Source of the DNA: Acidimicrobiaceae bacterium
GTDB lineage: Bacteria; Actinomycetota; Acidimicrobiia; Acidimicrobiales; RAAP-2
Reading direction: 5' to 3'
NCBI GenBank assembly: GCA_003164095.1
Contig: PLRX01000036.1
Location: 1-64,000 of the forward strand
DNA: 64,000 nt
Positions 20,623 to 29,769 of the stretch are shown here, piece by piece (within the stretch, counting starts at the first letter, position 1; each line of letters begins with the position of its first letter). Below the pieces are notes generated by a model. The model searched no databases, was not told where the DNA came from, and worked only from the letters and a program-made list of their open reading frames with translations. Both the position numbers and the translations under genes were made by a program.

Positions 20623-23586
20623 ATGAAACTCCCCATCATGTTCAGGCGGCATCGTGTGCGGACGGCGGGAATGCTCGTCGCAGCCTCAGCGGTCGCACTC
20701 ACCAGCGTCGGTGTGTCCGGAGCACTTGCGGGCGCTTCGGCGACGTACACGGGCACGACTACCTGCCCTGCGGGCGCCAGCCTCGAGCAACCGACCGGCG
20801 GATCGCCGGGTCAGGCACAGTGCGTCATCACCTCGACCGGTACCCCCGTCGGCGCAGTCAAGCACGTCTGGTTGTTCATCGAGGAGAACAAGTCCTACGA
20901 CGAGACGTTCACCGGTCTCAACCAGAACAGCTACCTGTGGCAGACGCTCCCCCAGCAGGGCGCCCTGCTCACCAACTACTACGGCACCGGCCACTTCAGC
21001 ATGGACAACTACATCTCGCTGGTGTCCGGACAGTCCCCGTCGTACGCCACGCAGGACGACTGCTCCACGACGGCGAACATGACGAACAACAACAGCGGGA
21101 TCATCACCACCGGCACGGTGGGCACCCAGACCGACACCGACCACACGACCGACACGTCGGGGACCAACACGGGGGCGCCGCAGCCGACCGCAGCCGGCAA
21201 CGGCAACGATGGCCAGCTCCTGGTGCACGGCGGCGTCGACGCACCGCTCGGCAGCAACGGCTGCGTCTTCCCCACGGACGTCACGACGCTGTTCAACCAG
21301 TACAACGCGGCGGGCGTCACGTGGAAGGCCTACGCCCAGGACCTCGGTGGCGCCCAGCCGGTCGGGTCCACGAGCTACGTGACCGGTTCCACCCCCGGCG
21401 TGTCCGACACGGTGCCCGGGCGTGACGACGGTGTCTGTGGCTACCCGGGGACCACGGCGAGCGACCCCGTCACGAACCCCACCAACCTGGTGGCCCCCAC
21501 CGGCGACGTCTCGTCCTTCACCGGCGCCCAGCCCGCCAACGCCAACAACAACGGCGATCCGGCCGACCAGTTCGTGGCCAAGCACTTCCCGACCGGCTGG
21601 TTCACCGCCCTGACCGGTCAGTCGGCCGGGACGCAGAACGGTGTCACCTACACCGCCCAGTCGGCGCTCAACCAGCCGACGACCTCCGAGTACGACGGGC
21701 CCAGCGCTCCGACGGACGGGTCGACCGACACCAACTGCGACGCCAACCACGTGGCCAACCTGGACGATCCGACCTACGGCCTGGCGCACGACCTCACGCT
21801 CCCGGCCAACGAGGTCCCGGCGTTCAACTGGATCACCCCGAACAACTGCAGTGACGCCCACGACGCCACCTGCCAGGGCAACAACCTGTCGGGTGCCTTC
21901 ACTGCCGACGGCTCGCCGAACTACACCCCGAGCGGTCTGCCGGCCGACGACCCCGAGGCGACGAAGCCGAGCAACTACACGGGCGGCCTGTATGCGTCGG
22001 ACCTGTTCCTGCGCTACTACATCCCGCTGATCGAGCGGTCCGCGGCCTTCGCCGACGGCGGCCTCATCGACGTCACCTTCGACGAGGCCAACCCGCCGTT
22101 CACCGTCGGGAACAGTTTCAACAACGCGCCTGCCGCCGGTGACGTCACCACGGCCACGGCGCCTGCCGACCAGCCGACCTACGGCTCGGCGGGCACCACG
22201 GCTCCCGGTGCCACAACTCAGTACGGTGCCTACGGCCTGCTGGCCGACGCCGCGGGCGAGAACATCGACGGTCACAACGTCAGCACCGAGCCGACCGGGC
22301 CGAACGATCCCGAGGTGACCAACAGCTCGGGACAGCAGCTGCAGCCCGGGCCGGGTGCGTCCGGCTTCATCGACCGCCCCACGGGACTGGTCGGCGAGAG
22401 CCCCTACCTGAGCGGATCGCCCGGCACCGCGACCGAGCCGGCCCTGGTGTCCCCGGGCTCGAGCATGGTCACCGACCCCAAGATCAACGCCGATGACACC
22501 GGTCGGCTCGTCTCGGGAACGGACGTCAACGGCAACACCATCCCGCCCGACACCTTCGTCGGGGCGGTCAGCGACACCGGCCCGGTGGCCCTCTCGGGCA
22601 ACGCCAGCACCACCACGGCGTCGAACAACTACGCCAAACCGTGGGTCGGCTCCTACCAGCTGCTCAACGACAGCGGCCAGCCGGTGACCATCCCGGGCGG
22701 CTTCGACGGCAACGTGACCCTCGGTGCAGAGGGCGCGACCTCCACGGTCGGCGGCACCAGCTGCCCGAGCGGCAGCGAGGCGGCGACCACCAGCGGTTGC
22801 GTCACCGCCGACCCGCTGTACGACCCGACCGACTTCACGGCGGGCGGCGGCGACACCGGGACGGTGCTCATCAGCCCGCTGATCAAGCCGGGCACGGTGT
22901 CGAGCACGTACTACAACCACTACAGCGCACTGCGCACGCTGGAGGACCTGCTCCTGACCGGGCGGACCTGCAGCGAGCCGTCCAACGGCGACACCCCGCT
23001 GGCCGCGGGCACGGTCTGCGGTGGCCTCGACGGCAAGGGGCACATCGGCTACGCCGCCCAGGCCGGACTGGCGACCTTCGGGTCGGACGTGTTCACCGCA
23101 CAGTCGTACACGCCGGTGGCCGTGCCGCCGGGGTTCACGGCGGTCAAGGGCACGACCGGCGCCGGCACCCTGTACTGCCCGGTCCACGTGAAGCTCGGGC
23201 ACAGCGGCCTGGCCGGCAAGCCGGGCAAGGGCTCCTTCGCGGGGACGGGTGGCACCGGCGGAGCAGCCGGGTGCGGCAGCGTCGGCGGCAAGGGGGGCAA
23301 CGGCGGCAAGGGCGCCAGCGCAGGCGCAGCCGGTGGCAACGGCGGCAACGGCGGCGCCGGGGCCTGTCCGCCCGAGGAGTGGGCAGGCGGGACGTGGTTG
23401 ACCGCCACCGGCGGCCAGACGACGCCGTCCGACACCCCGCCGTGCGACGGCACCGGCGGCACCGGCGGCAAGGGGGGCAACGGCGGTAACGGCGTGGGGA
23501 CGACGCCGGGCACCAACGGGGGCCCCGGCGGCGCCGGTTCCCCGGGCTCGCCCGGCACACCGGGCCAGAACGGCACCGACGGCTAG
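20623..23586 (+). CDS. Secreted phosphoesterase (acid phosphatase/phospholipase C-like) with Gly-rich C-terminal tail
   Basis: N-terminal signal peptide; VKHVWLFIEENKSYDETFTGLNQNSYLWQTLPQQGALLTNYYGTGHFSMDNYISLVSGQSP matches the phosphoesterase family; C-terminal GGKGGNGGKGASAG...GGNGGNGGAG. Confidence 0.85.
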   Translation: MKLPIMFRRHRVRTAGMLVAASAVALTSVGVSGALAGASATYTGTTTCPAGASLEQPTGGSPGQAQCVITSTGTPVGAVKHVWLFIEENKSYDETFTGLNQNSYLWQTLPQQGALLTNYYGTGHFSMDNYISLVSGQSPSYATQDDCSTTANMTNNNSGIITTGTVGTQTDTDHTTDTSGTNTGAPQPTAAGNGNDGQLLVHGGVDAPLGSNGCVFPTDVTTLFNQYNAAGVTWKAYAQDLGGAQPVGSTSYVTGSTPGVSDTVPGRDDGVCGYPGTTASDPVTNPTNLVAPTGDVSSFTGAQPANANNNGDPADQFVAKHFPTGWFTALTGQSAGTQNGVTYTAQSALNQPTTSEYDGPSAPTDGSTDTNCDANHVANLDDPTYGLAHDLTLPANEVPAFNWITPNNCSDAHDATCQGNNLSGAFTADGSPNYTPSGLPADDPEATKPSNYTGGLYASDLFLRYYIPLIERSAAFADGGLIDVTFDEANPPFTVGNSFNNAPAAGDVTTATAPADQPTYGSAGTTAPGATTQYGAYGLLADAAGENIDGHNVSTEPTGPNDPEVTNSSGQQLQPGPGASGFIDRPTGLVGESPYLSGSPGTATEPALVSPGSSMVTDPKINADDTGRLVSGTDVNGNTIPPDTFVGAVSDTGPVALSGNASTTTASNNYAKPWVGSYQLLNDSGQPVTIPGGFDGNVTLGAEGATSTVGGTSCPSGSEAATTSGCVTADPLYDPTDFTAGGGDTGTVLISPLIKPGTVSSTYYNHYSALRTLEDLLLTGRTCSEPSNGDTPLAAGTVCGGLDGKGHIGYAAQAGLATFGSDVFTAQSYTPVAVPPGFTAVKGTTGAGTLYCPVHVKLGHSGLAGKPGKGSFAGTGGTGGAAGCGSVGGKGGNGGKGASAGAAGGNGGNGGAGACPPEEWAGGTWLTATGGQTTPSDTPPCDGTGGTGGKGGNGGNGVGTTPGTNGGPGGAGSPGSPGTPGQNGTDG

Positions 23587-23596
23587 CCGGATCCGG

Positions 23597-24190
23597 ATGC
23601 CGTCGACGCACTCCGCAGAGTCCGTGCAGGGGCGCAACCGGTTCCGGGCCTTCGGGCCCGGAACCGGTTGCGTTCTCGCCGTGCTGCTGGTCGCCGTCCT
23701 GGTCGCCGGCTGCGGCGGCAGCACGTCGGCCTACCCGTCGTTCCTCCCGAAGAAGACACTCGCCCCCCAGGTCGACGCGGCCCTCGTCGGGACCGAGGCC
23801 AGGCCCGCGCTCCAGGTCGAAGGACTTCCCGTCGACGTCCACACGACGCGCTTCGACGTCAGGGTCGTCGTGAGCGGACCGGTCGTCCCCGGCGAGGGTC
23901 TTCCGGTGCAGCAGGCGGCGACCACCTGCACGTGGACGGTGACGATGGACCACGCCACGGCCGACGTGCCGGTGTCGGCGGCGGACTTCCACAGTGTCGA
24001 TCACCTCGGCTCCGTGTTCCTCATGGGCCTCGTACCGGGTGAGCAGACACCACCACCCGTGCTCCACCCCGGACAGACGCTGACCTTCCGGCTCCGCGCC
24101 TACGAGCTGACCGGTGAGGGCATGATGCAGTGGGCACCCGACCACGAGCACGTGGTGGGGAACTGGGACTACACGGTCGAGAACGACTGA
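23597..24190 (+). CDS. Putative lipoprotein; true start possibly GTG 23681 rather than ATG 23597
   Basis: VLLVAVLVAGCGGSTS lipobox; the longest ORF runs through the hairpin at 23633-23672. Confidence 0.55.
   Translation: MPSTHSAESVQGRNRFRAFGPGTGCVLAVLLVAVLVAGCGGSTSAYPSFLPKKTLAPQVDAALVGTEARPALQVEGLPVDVHTTRFDVRVVVSGPVVPGEGLPVQQAATTCTWTVTMDHATADVPVSAADFHSVDHLGSVFLMGLVPGEQTPPPVLHPGQTLTFRLRAYELTGEGMMQWAPDHEHVVGNWDYTVEND
23633..23672 (+). terminator. Perfect 18-bp stem / TTCG tetraloop hairpin
   Basis: CGCAACCGGTTCCGGGCC-TTCG-GGCCCGGAACCGGTTGCG, followed by TTCTCGCC; 46 bp after the phosphoesterase stop. Confidence 0.8.
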
Positions 24191-24258
24191 CGCGTCGCCA
24201 CGCCCCGCCCGGAGCCGGAGCGAAGGTCTGCATTCGTGTGGGCTCCCCTGGGCTCCGT

Positions 24259-25113
24259 ATGCTGGCCGATCGCATGCCACACTCCCGACCGGCCGACCCG
24301 AAACCGTCTCATGACGCCGGTGTGACCCCGGTGGTGCGGCTGGAGGGCGTGGCCGTCGTGCGCGACGGCGTCGCCCTCCTCGACGACGTCAGCTGGACGG
24401 TGGGACCGGGGGAGCGGTGGGCGCTGCTCGGCCCCAACGGGTCGGGAAAGACCACGCTGCTGCGGGTGGTGGGTGCCGGACTCTGGCCGACGCGCGGCAG
24501 CGTCCAGATCCTGGGCGAGACCCTCGGCAGGGTCGACATGCGCGAGCTGCGCAGGCGGATCACCGTCGTCAGCGCCTCGGTGGGGCGGACCCTGCGCCCG
24601 GCCCAGCCCGCCCTCGACGTGGTCCTGACCGGCCGCCACGCGGCGCTCGAGACGTGGTGGCACGAGTACACCGACGACGACCGGGCCCGGGCCGCCGCAC
24701 TACTGGCCGACGCCGGATTCGGGACCACCGCCTTCGGCGAGCGGGCGTTCGGCCTGCTGTCGGAAGGCGAGCGCCAGCAGGTCCTCCTCGCCCGGGCGCT
24801 CATGGGCGACCCCGAGCTGATCCTCATGGACGAGCCGGCGGCCGGCCTCGACCTCGGGGCCCGCGAGGGACTGCTCGGGCGGCTGGCCGCACTGGCCGGC
24901 GACCCGACCGTGCCGCCCCTCGTGCTGGTCACCCACCATCTGGAGGAGATCCCGCCCGGGGTCACCCATGCCGCGCTCCTGCGCTCGGGTCGCCTCCTGG
25001 TGGCGGGGCCGGTGGACGAGGTGCTGACGGACGCCGCGGTGTCCGACGCCTTCGGGGTCCAGGTGGCCGTCGAGCGGCGCGGCGGCCGCTGGGCGGCCCG
25101 GGCCCGGGCATGA
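24259..25113 (+). CDS. ABC transporter ATP-binding protein
   Basis: Walker A LLGPNGSGKTTLL, signature LSEGERQQVLLARAL, Walker B LILMDEPAAGLD, H-loop VTHHLEEI; start uncertain (24259 or 24274). Confidence 0.9.
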   Translation: MLADRMPHSRPADPKPSHDAGVTPVVRLEGVAVVRDGVALLDDVSWTVGPGERWALLGPNGSGKTTLLRVVGAGLWPTRGSVQILGETLGRVDMRELRRRITVVSASVGRTLRPAQPALDVVLTGRHAALETWWHEYTDDDRARAAALLADAGFGTTAFGERAFGLLSEGERQQVLLARALMGDPELILMDEPAAGLDLGAREGLLGRLAALAGDPTVPPLVLVTHHLEEIPPGVTHAALLRSGRLLVAGPVDEVLTDAAVSDAFGVQVAVERRGGRWAARARA

Positions 25114-25177
25114 CGTCGACCTCAGGGGCGCGCCCGTCGCGATCCGGGACACGGGAACACCACGGACGACCGAGACG

Positions 25178-25867
25178 TTGGACCAGCTACCACCACACGA
25201 GGAGTTGACGTTGACCACCACGACTGCCACCGCACCGACCGGTTCCGGGACCGACGCCACCGGGCGCACGGTCGCCGACTTCTGGTTCGACCCGCTGTGC
25301 CCCTGGGCGTGGATCGCCTCGCGTTGGATCCTCAACGCCGCCGAGGTGCGCGACCTCGACGTCCACTGGCACGTGATGTCGCTGGCGTACCTCAACTCCG
25401 ACAAGGAGGATCTGACCGAGGAGTACCGGGAGCTCCTGTCCAAGGCCTGGGGCCCGGTGCGCGTCGTGGTGGCCGCCGAGCAGGCCCACGGTCCTGACGT
25501 CGTCCTACCGCTGTACACCGCCCTCGGCACCCGTCGCCACGTCCAAGGAGCGGAGCTCGACCGGGACACGATCGTCGCAGCCCTGGCCGACGTCGGCCTG
25601 CCGGCCGAGCTGGCCGACGCCATGGACACCGACGCGTACGACGAGGCGGTCAAGGCCTCCCACCACAGCGGTATGGACCAGGTCGGGATGGACGTCGGCA
25701 CGCCCGTCATCGCGGTCGAAGGGGTGGCCTTCTTCGGCCCCGTGGTGACCCCCGCCCCGAAGGGCGAAGATGCCGGGAAGCTGTGGGACGGCGTACTGCT
25801 CGTGGCCGGGACCCCCGGCTTCTACGAACTGAAGCGCACCCGGACCGCCTCACCCAGCTTCGACTGA
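25178..25867 (+). CDS. DsbA-family thioredoxin-fold protein, mycothiol-dependent nitroreductase-like
   Basis: VADFWFDPLCPWAWIASRWIL (CPWA active site), GTPVIAVEGVAFFGPVVTPAPKGEDAGKLWDGVLLVAGTPGFYELKRTRT. Confidence 0.8.
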   Translation: MDQLPPHEELTLTTTTATAPTGSGTDATGRTVADFWFDPLCPWAWIASRWILNAAEVRDLDVHWHVMSLAYLNSDKEDLTEEYRELLSKAWGPVRVVVAAEQAHGPDVVLPLYTALGTRRHVQGAELDRDTIVAALADVGLPAELADAMDTDAYDEAVKASHHSGMDQVGMDVGTPVIAVEGVAFFGPVVTPAPKGEDAGKLWDGVLLVAGTPGFYELKRTRTASPSFD

Positions 25868-25931
25868 CCCGCCCGCCCGCCCCCGACGACCGGCGCAGCC
25901 CGTCCGGTCCACCGTGGATCCGGCCGCCGGC

Positions 25932-26603
25932 TCAGTGGAGCAGTGACAGCACCAGTAGTCCCTGGGCGAGGTGGTAGGTCACGTGCACGGCCACGTTGCC
26001 GTGGGGCAGCGGTCGCACGAAGCGGTTGACGGCCAGGATCGTGTCGGACCCCACGAAGAGCGCGGCGCCGGCCAGCGCCATCGGCACACCCACGTTGGCC
26101 GCCAGCACGGCCATGGTGAGGATCACGACCAGGTAGACGGCGACGGGGGGCACGAGCGCGCGTTGCCCGTCCCGCACGAGGGCGCGGAAGATGAGCGTGG
26201 CGGGTGCCACCCCGTAGGCGACGGCGACGACGGCCGCCACCACCAGACCGGTCGTCGAGAATGCGAAGGGTGGCGCCCCCGGGGGCGACGGCGGCTGGAG
26301 CAGGCCGCCGATGTAGAGCAGGTGACCGACCAGGAACGCTCCCAGGCCTGCCACGAACAGGTCGCGGGGCAGCATCAACAGGACGTCGCCCGCCAGGCAG
26401 AGCACCAGGGCGGCCACGAACCACCACTTCCGGTCGACCAGGTCGGTGTGGTGGTCCGGCAGCACCGCACAGGCTGCGGTGAGTGCGACGAGCACGCCCG
26501 GCTTGGCCAGGTACTCGAGGCGAGCGTCGTCCCGGGCGACGGCCACCCAGTCGACGAATGCCACCCCCGCCGCCATTGCCATGAGCGTCCAGAAGGCGAT
26601 CAC
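25932..26603 (-). CDS. YhhN/lysoplasmalogenase-family membrane protein
   Basis: AKPGVLVALTAACAV, WWFVAALVLCLAGDVLLMLPRDLFVAGLGAFLVGHLLYI, GAALFVGSDTILAVNRF. Confidence 0.8.
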   Translation of the reverse strand: MIAFWTLMAMAAGVAFVDWVAVARDDARLEYLAKPGVLVALTAACAVLPDHHTDLVDRKWWFVAALVLCLAGDVLLMLPRDLFVAGLGAFLVGHLLYIGGLLQPPSPPGAPPFAFSTTGLVVAAVVAVAYGVAPATLIFRALVRDGQRALVPPVAVYLVVILTMAVLAANVGVPMALAGAALFVGSDTILAVNRFVRPLPHGNVAVHVTYHLAQGLLVLSLLH

Positions 26604-26708
26604 CCGGACGACGCTAGTTCCGTGGTGGAGCCACCACGCTGAGCATCCACCACTGCGGAATTCGTCGTCTGTAGTTTTTCTGCTGGTAACAGGTCGGTCG
26701 AGGAGCTG

Positions 26709-27497
26709 ATGCCTGTGGTGCTCGTGATCATCATCGTGGCGGCCTGGGTCGTCATCCTGGGCCCGAACCTTCTCAAGCGCCGCGCCCGCAGCGGTGGCAA
26801 CCAGTCGATCACGCACTTCCACTACCAGCTGCGCGTCCTCGAGCAGCGCGCCCCCGAGCCGATCGTCGCCCCCGCCTACCGGCTGCGGGCGGTCGACGGG
26901 AGCGGTACCCCGACCTCCATCCACTATCCGAACGACGGGCGTCCCCCGGTGCTCACGGTGGTGGGGGCGAAGGAGCTCCCCCGGCCGGCACTGGCCTTCC
27001 TGGGTGATCCCGAGCCCGAGGTCACCGCGCCGCTGGCCGAACCGCCCGTCGAACACCCGCGCCCGGTCCGGCAGGACAGCGGCGTCCACGGGTACGCCGA
27101 GTCCCGCACAGATGCCTACGGGCGTGAGCACCGCTCCTACGACCCGCCGGTGGAGCTCGACCACGGACACCGCACCACCGAGTCGTTCACCCGCGCCCAG
27201 GCTCGGCGCCGCCGTCGCGACACGCTGGCCGTGCTCGCCGCCGTCTTCTGTGTGACCGCGCTGGCCGGCCTGGTCACCGGCTCGACGGTGGCGTGGGCCA
27301 TGGCCGGCCTCGACGGCGTCGCACTGGCCGCGTATGTCGCACTCCTCGTGCACCTGCGCCGCATGGCACTCGAGCGCGAGCTGAAGCTCCGCTACCTCGA
27401 CCCCTCTGCCGGTCGCCCGGCCCGGGCCGACGGGCCACCGACCTACAGCAGTGGTCGCTACGCCCACCCGTCGAGCCAGCACGCCGTCGCCCACTGA
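26709..27497 (+). CDS. Membrane protein of unknown function
   Basis: N-terminal TM (VVLVIIIVAAWVVILGPNLLKRRARS) plus two TMs near residues 160-210. Confidence 0.6.
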   Translation: MPVVLVIIIVAAWVVILGPNLLKRRARSGGNQSITHFHYQLRVLEQRAPEPIVAPAYRLRAVDGSGTPTSIHYPNDGRPPVLTVVGAKELPRPALAFLGDPEPEVTAPLAEPPVEHPRPVRQDSGVHGYAESRTDAYGREHRSYDPPVELDHGHRTTESFTRAQARRRRRDTLAVLAAVFCVTALAGLVTGSTVAWAMAGLDGVALAAYVALLVHLRRMALERELKLRYLDPSAGRPARADGPPTYSSGRYAHPSSQHAVAH

Positions 27498-27558
27498 GGC
27501 GGGGCAGCGCGGCCGTCCGCACCCGGGCATCGGACTGCACGCAGGGGTAGGGTTTCGC

Positions 27559-28257
27559 ATGACCCACGACACCCGTGCCGATGCCACCGACCCGCAGGCC
27601 CGACTGGCCGACGCGGTCGCCTCCAGCCTCGATGGGCGCCTGCTGCTGACCCACCCCTTCTACCGACGGTGGGAAGCGGGCGAGCTCGAGTCCCAGGAGC
27701 TGGCCGAGTACGCGGTCCACTACCGGGCCTTCGAGGCCGTGCTGCCCACGGTGCTGTCCGACGTGGCCGACCGTCTGGCCACCGACGGCCGGACGGCCGC
27801 CACCGACCTGGTCGGCCGCAACCTGGCCGACGAGCTGGGCAGCCCGCGCCCGCACCTCGAGCTCTTCGACGAGTTCGCCGGCGCCCTGCCCGACCGGGCG
27901 GTGGCCACCTCCCCCGGCCCGGCCGCCACGGCGTTGGCCGAGACGTACCGGACGCTGGCCGAGGAGTCGCCGGCCGCTGCCGTCGCCGGACTCGCCGCCT
28001 ACGAGACCCAGGCCGCGGCCATCGCCGCCACCAAGGGCGACGGGCTGCGCCGCTGGTACGGCATGGATGCAGCAGGCACCGCGTTCTGGGACGTGCACGC
28101 CACCATGGACGCCGACCACGGCGACTGGGCGGTCGAGGCCCTGGCGCTGATGGATGCCGACCCGGACGTGGTGGCCGACGCCGCACGGCGGGCCGCTGAC
28201 GCCTGGTGGGCGTTGCTCGACGAGCGCGAGGCGGAGGCGCCGGTAGGCGTCGCCTGA
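27559..28257 (+). CDS. Heme-oxygenase-fold TenA/PqqC-like iron-containing redox enzyme
   Basis: LTHPFYRRWEAGELESQELAEYAVHYRAFEAVLP...AAYETQAAAIAATKGDGLRRWYG...FWDVHATMDADHGDWAVEAL. Confidence 0.7.
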   Translation: MTHDTRADATDPQARLADAVASSLDGRLLLTHPFYRRWEAGELESQELAEYAVHYRAFEAVLPTVLSDVADRLATDGRTAATDLVGRNLADELGSPRPHLELFDEFAGALPDRAVATSPGPAATALAETYRTLAEESPAAAVAGLAAYETQAAAIAATKGDGLRRWYGMDAAGTAFWDVHATMDADHGDWAVEALALMDADPDVVADAARRAADAWWALLDEREAEAPVGVA

Positions 28258-28278
28258 GTCGCGGACGGTCTTCCTGCG

Positions 28279-28569
28279 GTGACCAACCGGCTGCTGCGGC
28301 CATCCGTCGGGGGGCGTGTGGTGCGGTCGATCGGCCTGCTGATGGTCGCGGGAGGAGTGCTCACGCTCGCCGGTTCGCTCACCGTGCACGCGACCGGGAG
28401 GCAGGAGGTCGCCGGGATCGGTCTCGCCGTCATCATGACCGGCCTGATGGTCCTGCTCCTCGGCAACTACCTCCGTCACGCCTCCGAACGGACGCGGGAG
28501 GGCCCCGGTCCGGCTCAGCCCAGCTCGGTGCCGACCACCGAGACGAACGAGACCATCTCGCCCGGGTAA
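28279..28569 (+). CDS. Small membrane protein
   Basis: Two TM segments; 3' end overlaps the convergent thiolase 3' end by about 55 bp. Confidence 0.4.
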   Translation: MTNRLLRPSVGGRVVRSIGLLMVAGGVLTLAGSLTVHATGRQEVAGIGLAVIMTGLMVLLLGNYLRHASERTREGPGPAQPSSVPTTETNETISPG

Positions 28570-29705
28570 CCGCCGAGGTTGTGGGTGAGCGCCAACTTCT
28601 TGTCCGTCTGGATCTGGCGCTCGGGCGTGGCCTCACCACGGAGCTGCAGCCACGCCTCGAAGAACATCCGCAGGCCCGAGGCGCCCACCGGGTGCCCGAA
28701 GCTCTTGAGGCCACCGTCCGGGTTGACGGGCAGCGCGCCGTCACGGTCGAACGTGCCAGCCAGCACCTCCTTCCACGCAGTTCCGCGTGCGGCGAATCCG
28801 AGGTCCTCCATCAGGACCAGCTCGGTCGGGGTGAAGCAGTCGTGGACCTCGGCCATGGCGAACTCGTTGCGCGGGTCGGTGATGCCGGCCTGGGCGTAGG
28901 CATCCTGGGCCGCCGTCGCGCACTCGGGGAACCACGTGTAGTCGTACTCGGGGTCGATGAGTCCCGCACCGCTGCCCGCGGCGAACGACAGCGCCTTGAT
29001 GTAGATCGGCTTGTCCGTGTACTTGAGGGCGTCCTCCGCCCGCACCACGATGGCTGCGGCGGCGCCGTCGGCCACGCCTGCACAGTCGAACACGCCGAGC
29101 CGGCCGGCCACCCGGGGTGAGGCGCAGATGGTCTCGGTGGAGACCTCCTTGCGGAACTGGGCCCGGGGGTTGCGGGCACCGTTCTGGTGGTTCTTCCACG
29201 AGATGCGGGCGAGCACCTCGGTGAGCTCGTCCTCGCCGACGCCGTACTTCTTGCCGTAGGCCGGGGCCACCATCGAGAACATGGCCGCCGCCGTGAGCGT
29301 GCGGGCCGTGCCGTCGTTCGGGATGGGGAAGGCGTTGAGCCCCTGGTACCCGGAGTCCTTCACCTTTTCCGCGCCCACGGCCATGGCGATGTCGTAGGCA
29401 CCGGAGGCCACGGCGTAGGCCGCGGCCCGCAGCGCCTCGGACCCGGTGGTGCAGTAGTTCTCGACCCTGGTGACCGGCTTGCCCTGGAGCTGCAGCGGCC
29501 GGGCCAGGGTGATGCCGCTCATGCCGGACTGGGCGGTGCCGAACCAGTAGGCATCGATCTCGTCCTTGGTCAGCCCGGCCGAGGCGAACGTCTCCTCGGC
29601 GGCGTCGACGATGAGGTCGTCGAGGCTCTTGTCCCAGTGCTCGGCAAAGCGGGTGCACCCCATGCCGATGATCGCCACCCGGTCCTTGATCCCATGCGAA
29701 GCCAT
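28515..29705 (-). CDS. Thiolase / SCP-x-type acetyl-CoA acetyltransferase
   Basis: VAIIGMGCTRFAEHWDKSLDDLIVDAAEETFASAGLTKDEIDAYWFGTAQSG...ENYCTTGSEALRAAAYAVASGAYDIAMAVGAEKVKDSG...GGLKSFGHPVGASGLRMFFE. Confidence 0.93.
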   Translation of the reverse strand: MASHGIKDRVAIIGMGCTRFAEHWDKSLDDLIVDAAEETFASAGLTKDEIDAYWFGTAQSGMSGITLARPLQLQGKPVTRVENYCTTGSEALRAAAYAVASGAYDIAMAVGAEKVKDSGYQGLNAFPIPNDGTARTLTAAAMFSMVAPAYGKKYGVGEDELTEVLARISWKNHQNGARNPRAQFRKEVSTETICASPRVAGRLGVFDCAGVADGAAAAIVVRAEDALKYTDKPIYIKALSFAAGSGAGLIDPEYDYTWFPECATAAQDAYAQAGITDPRNEFAMAEVHDCFTPTELVLMEDLGFAARGTAWKEVLAGTFDRDGALPVNPDGGLKSFGHPVGASGLRMFFEAWLQLRGEATPERQIQTDKKLALTHNLGGYPGEMVSFVSVVGTELG

Positions 29706-29769
29706 TGCTCTCCTTGGAGGTGTGTGCAGCTGTGGTGTCCCGGGCGGGGTGCCCGGGACGGTGCGGTGG

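Noticed and set aside
20686-23724. 1012-aa minus-strand ORF
   Set aside because: Antisense of the clear secreted phosphoesterase; Arg/Val/Gly-rich composition typical of GC-rich shadow ORFs.
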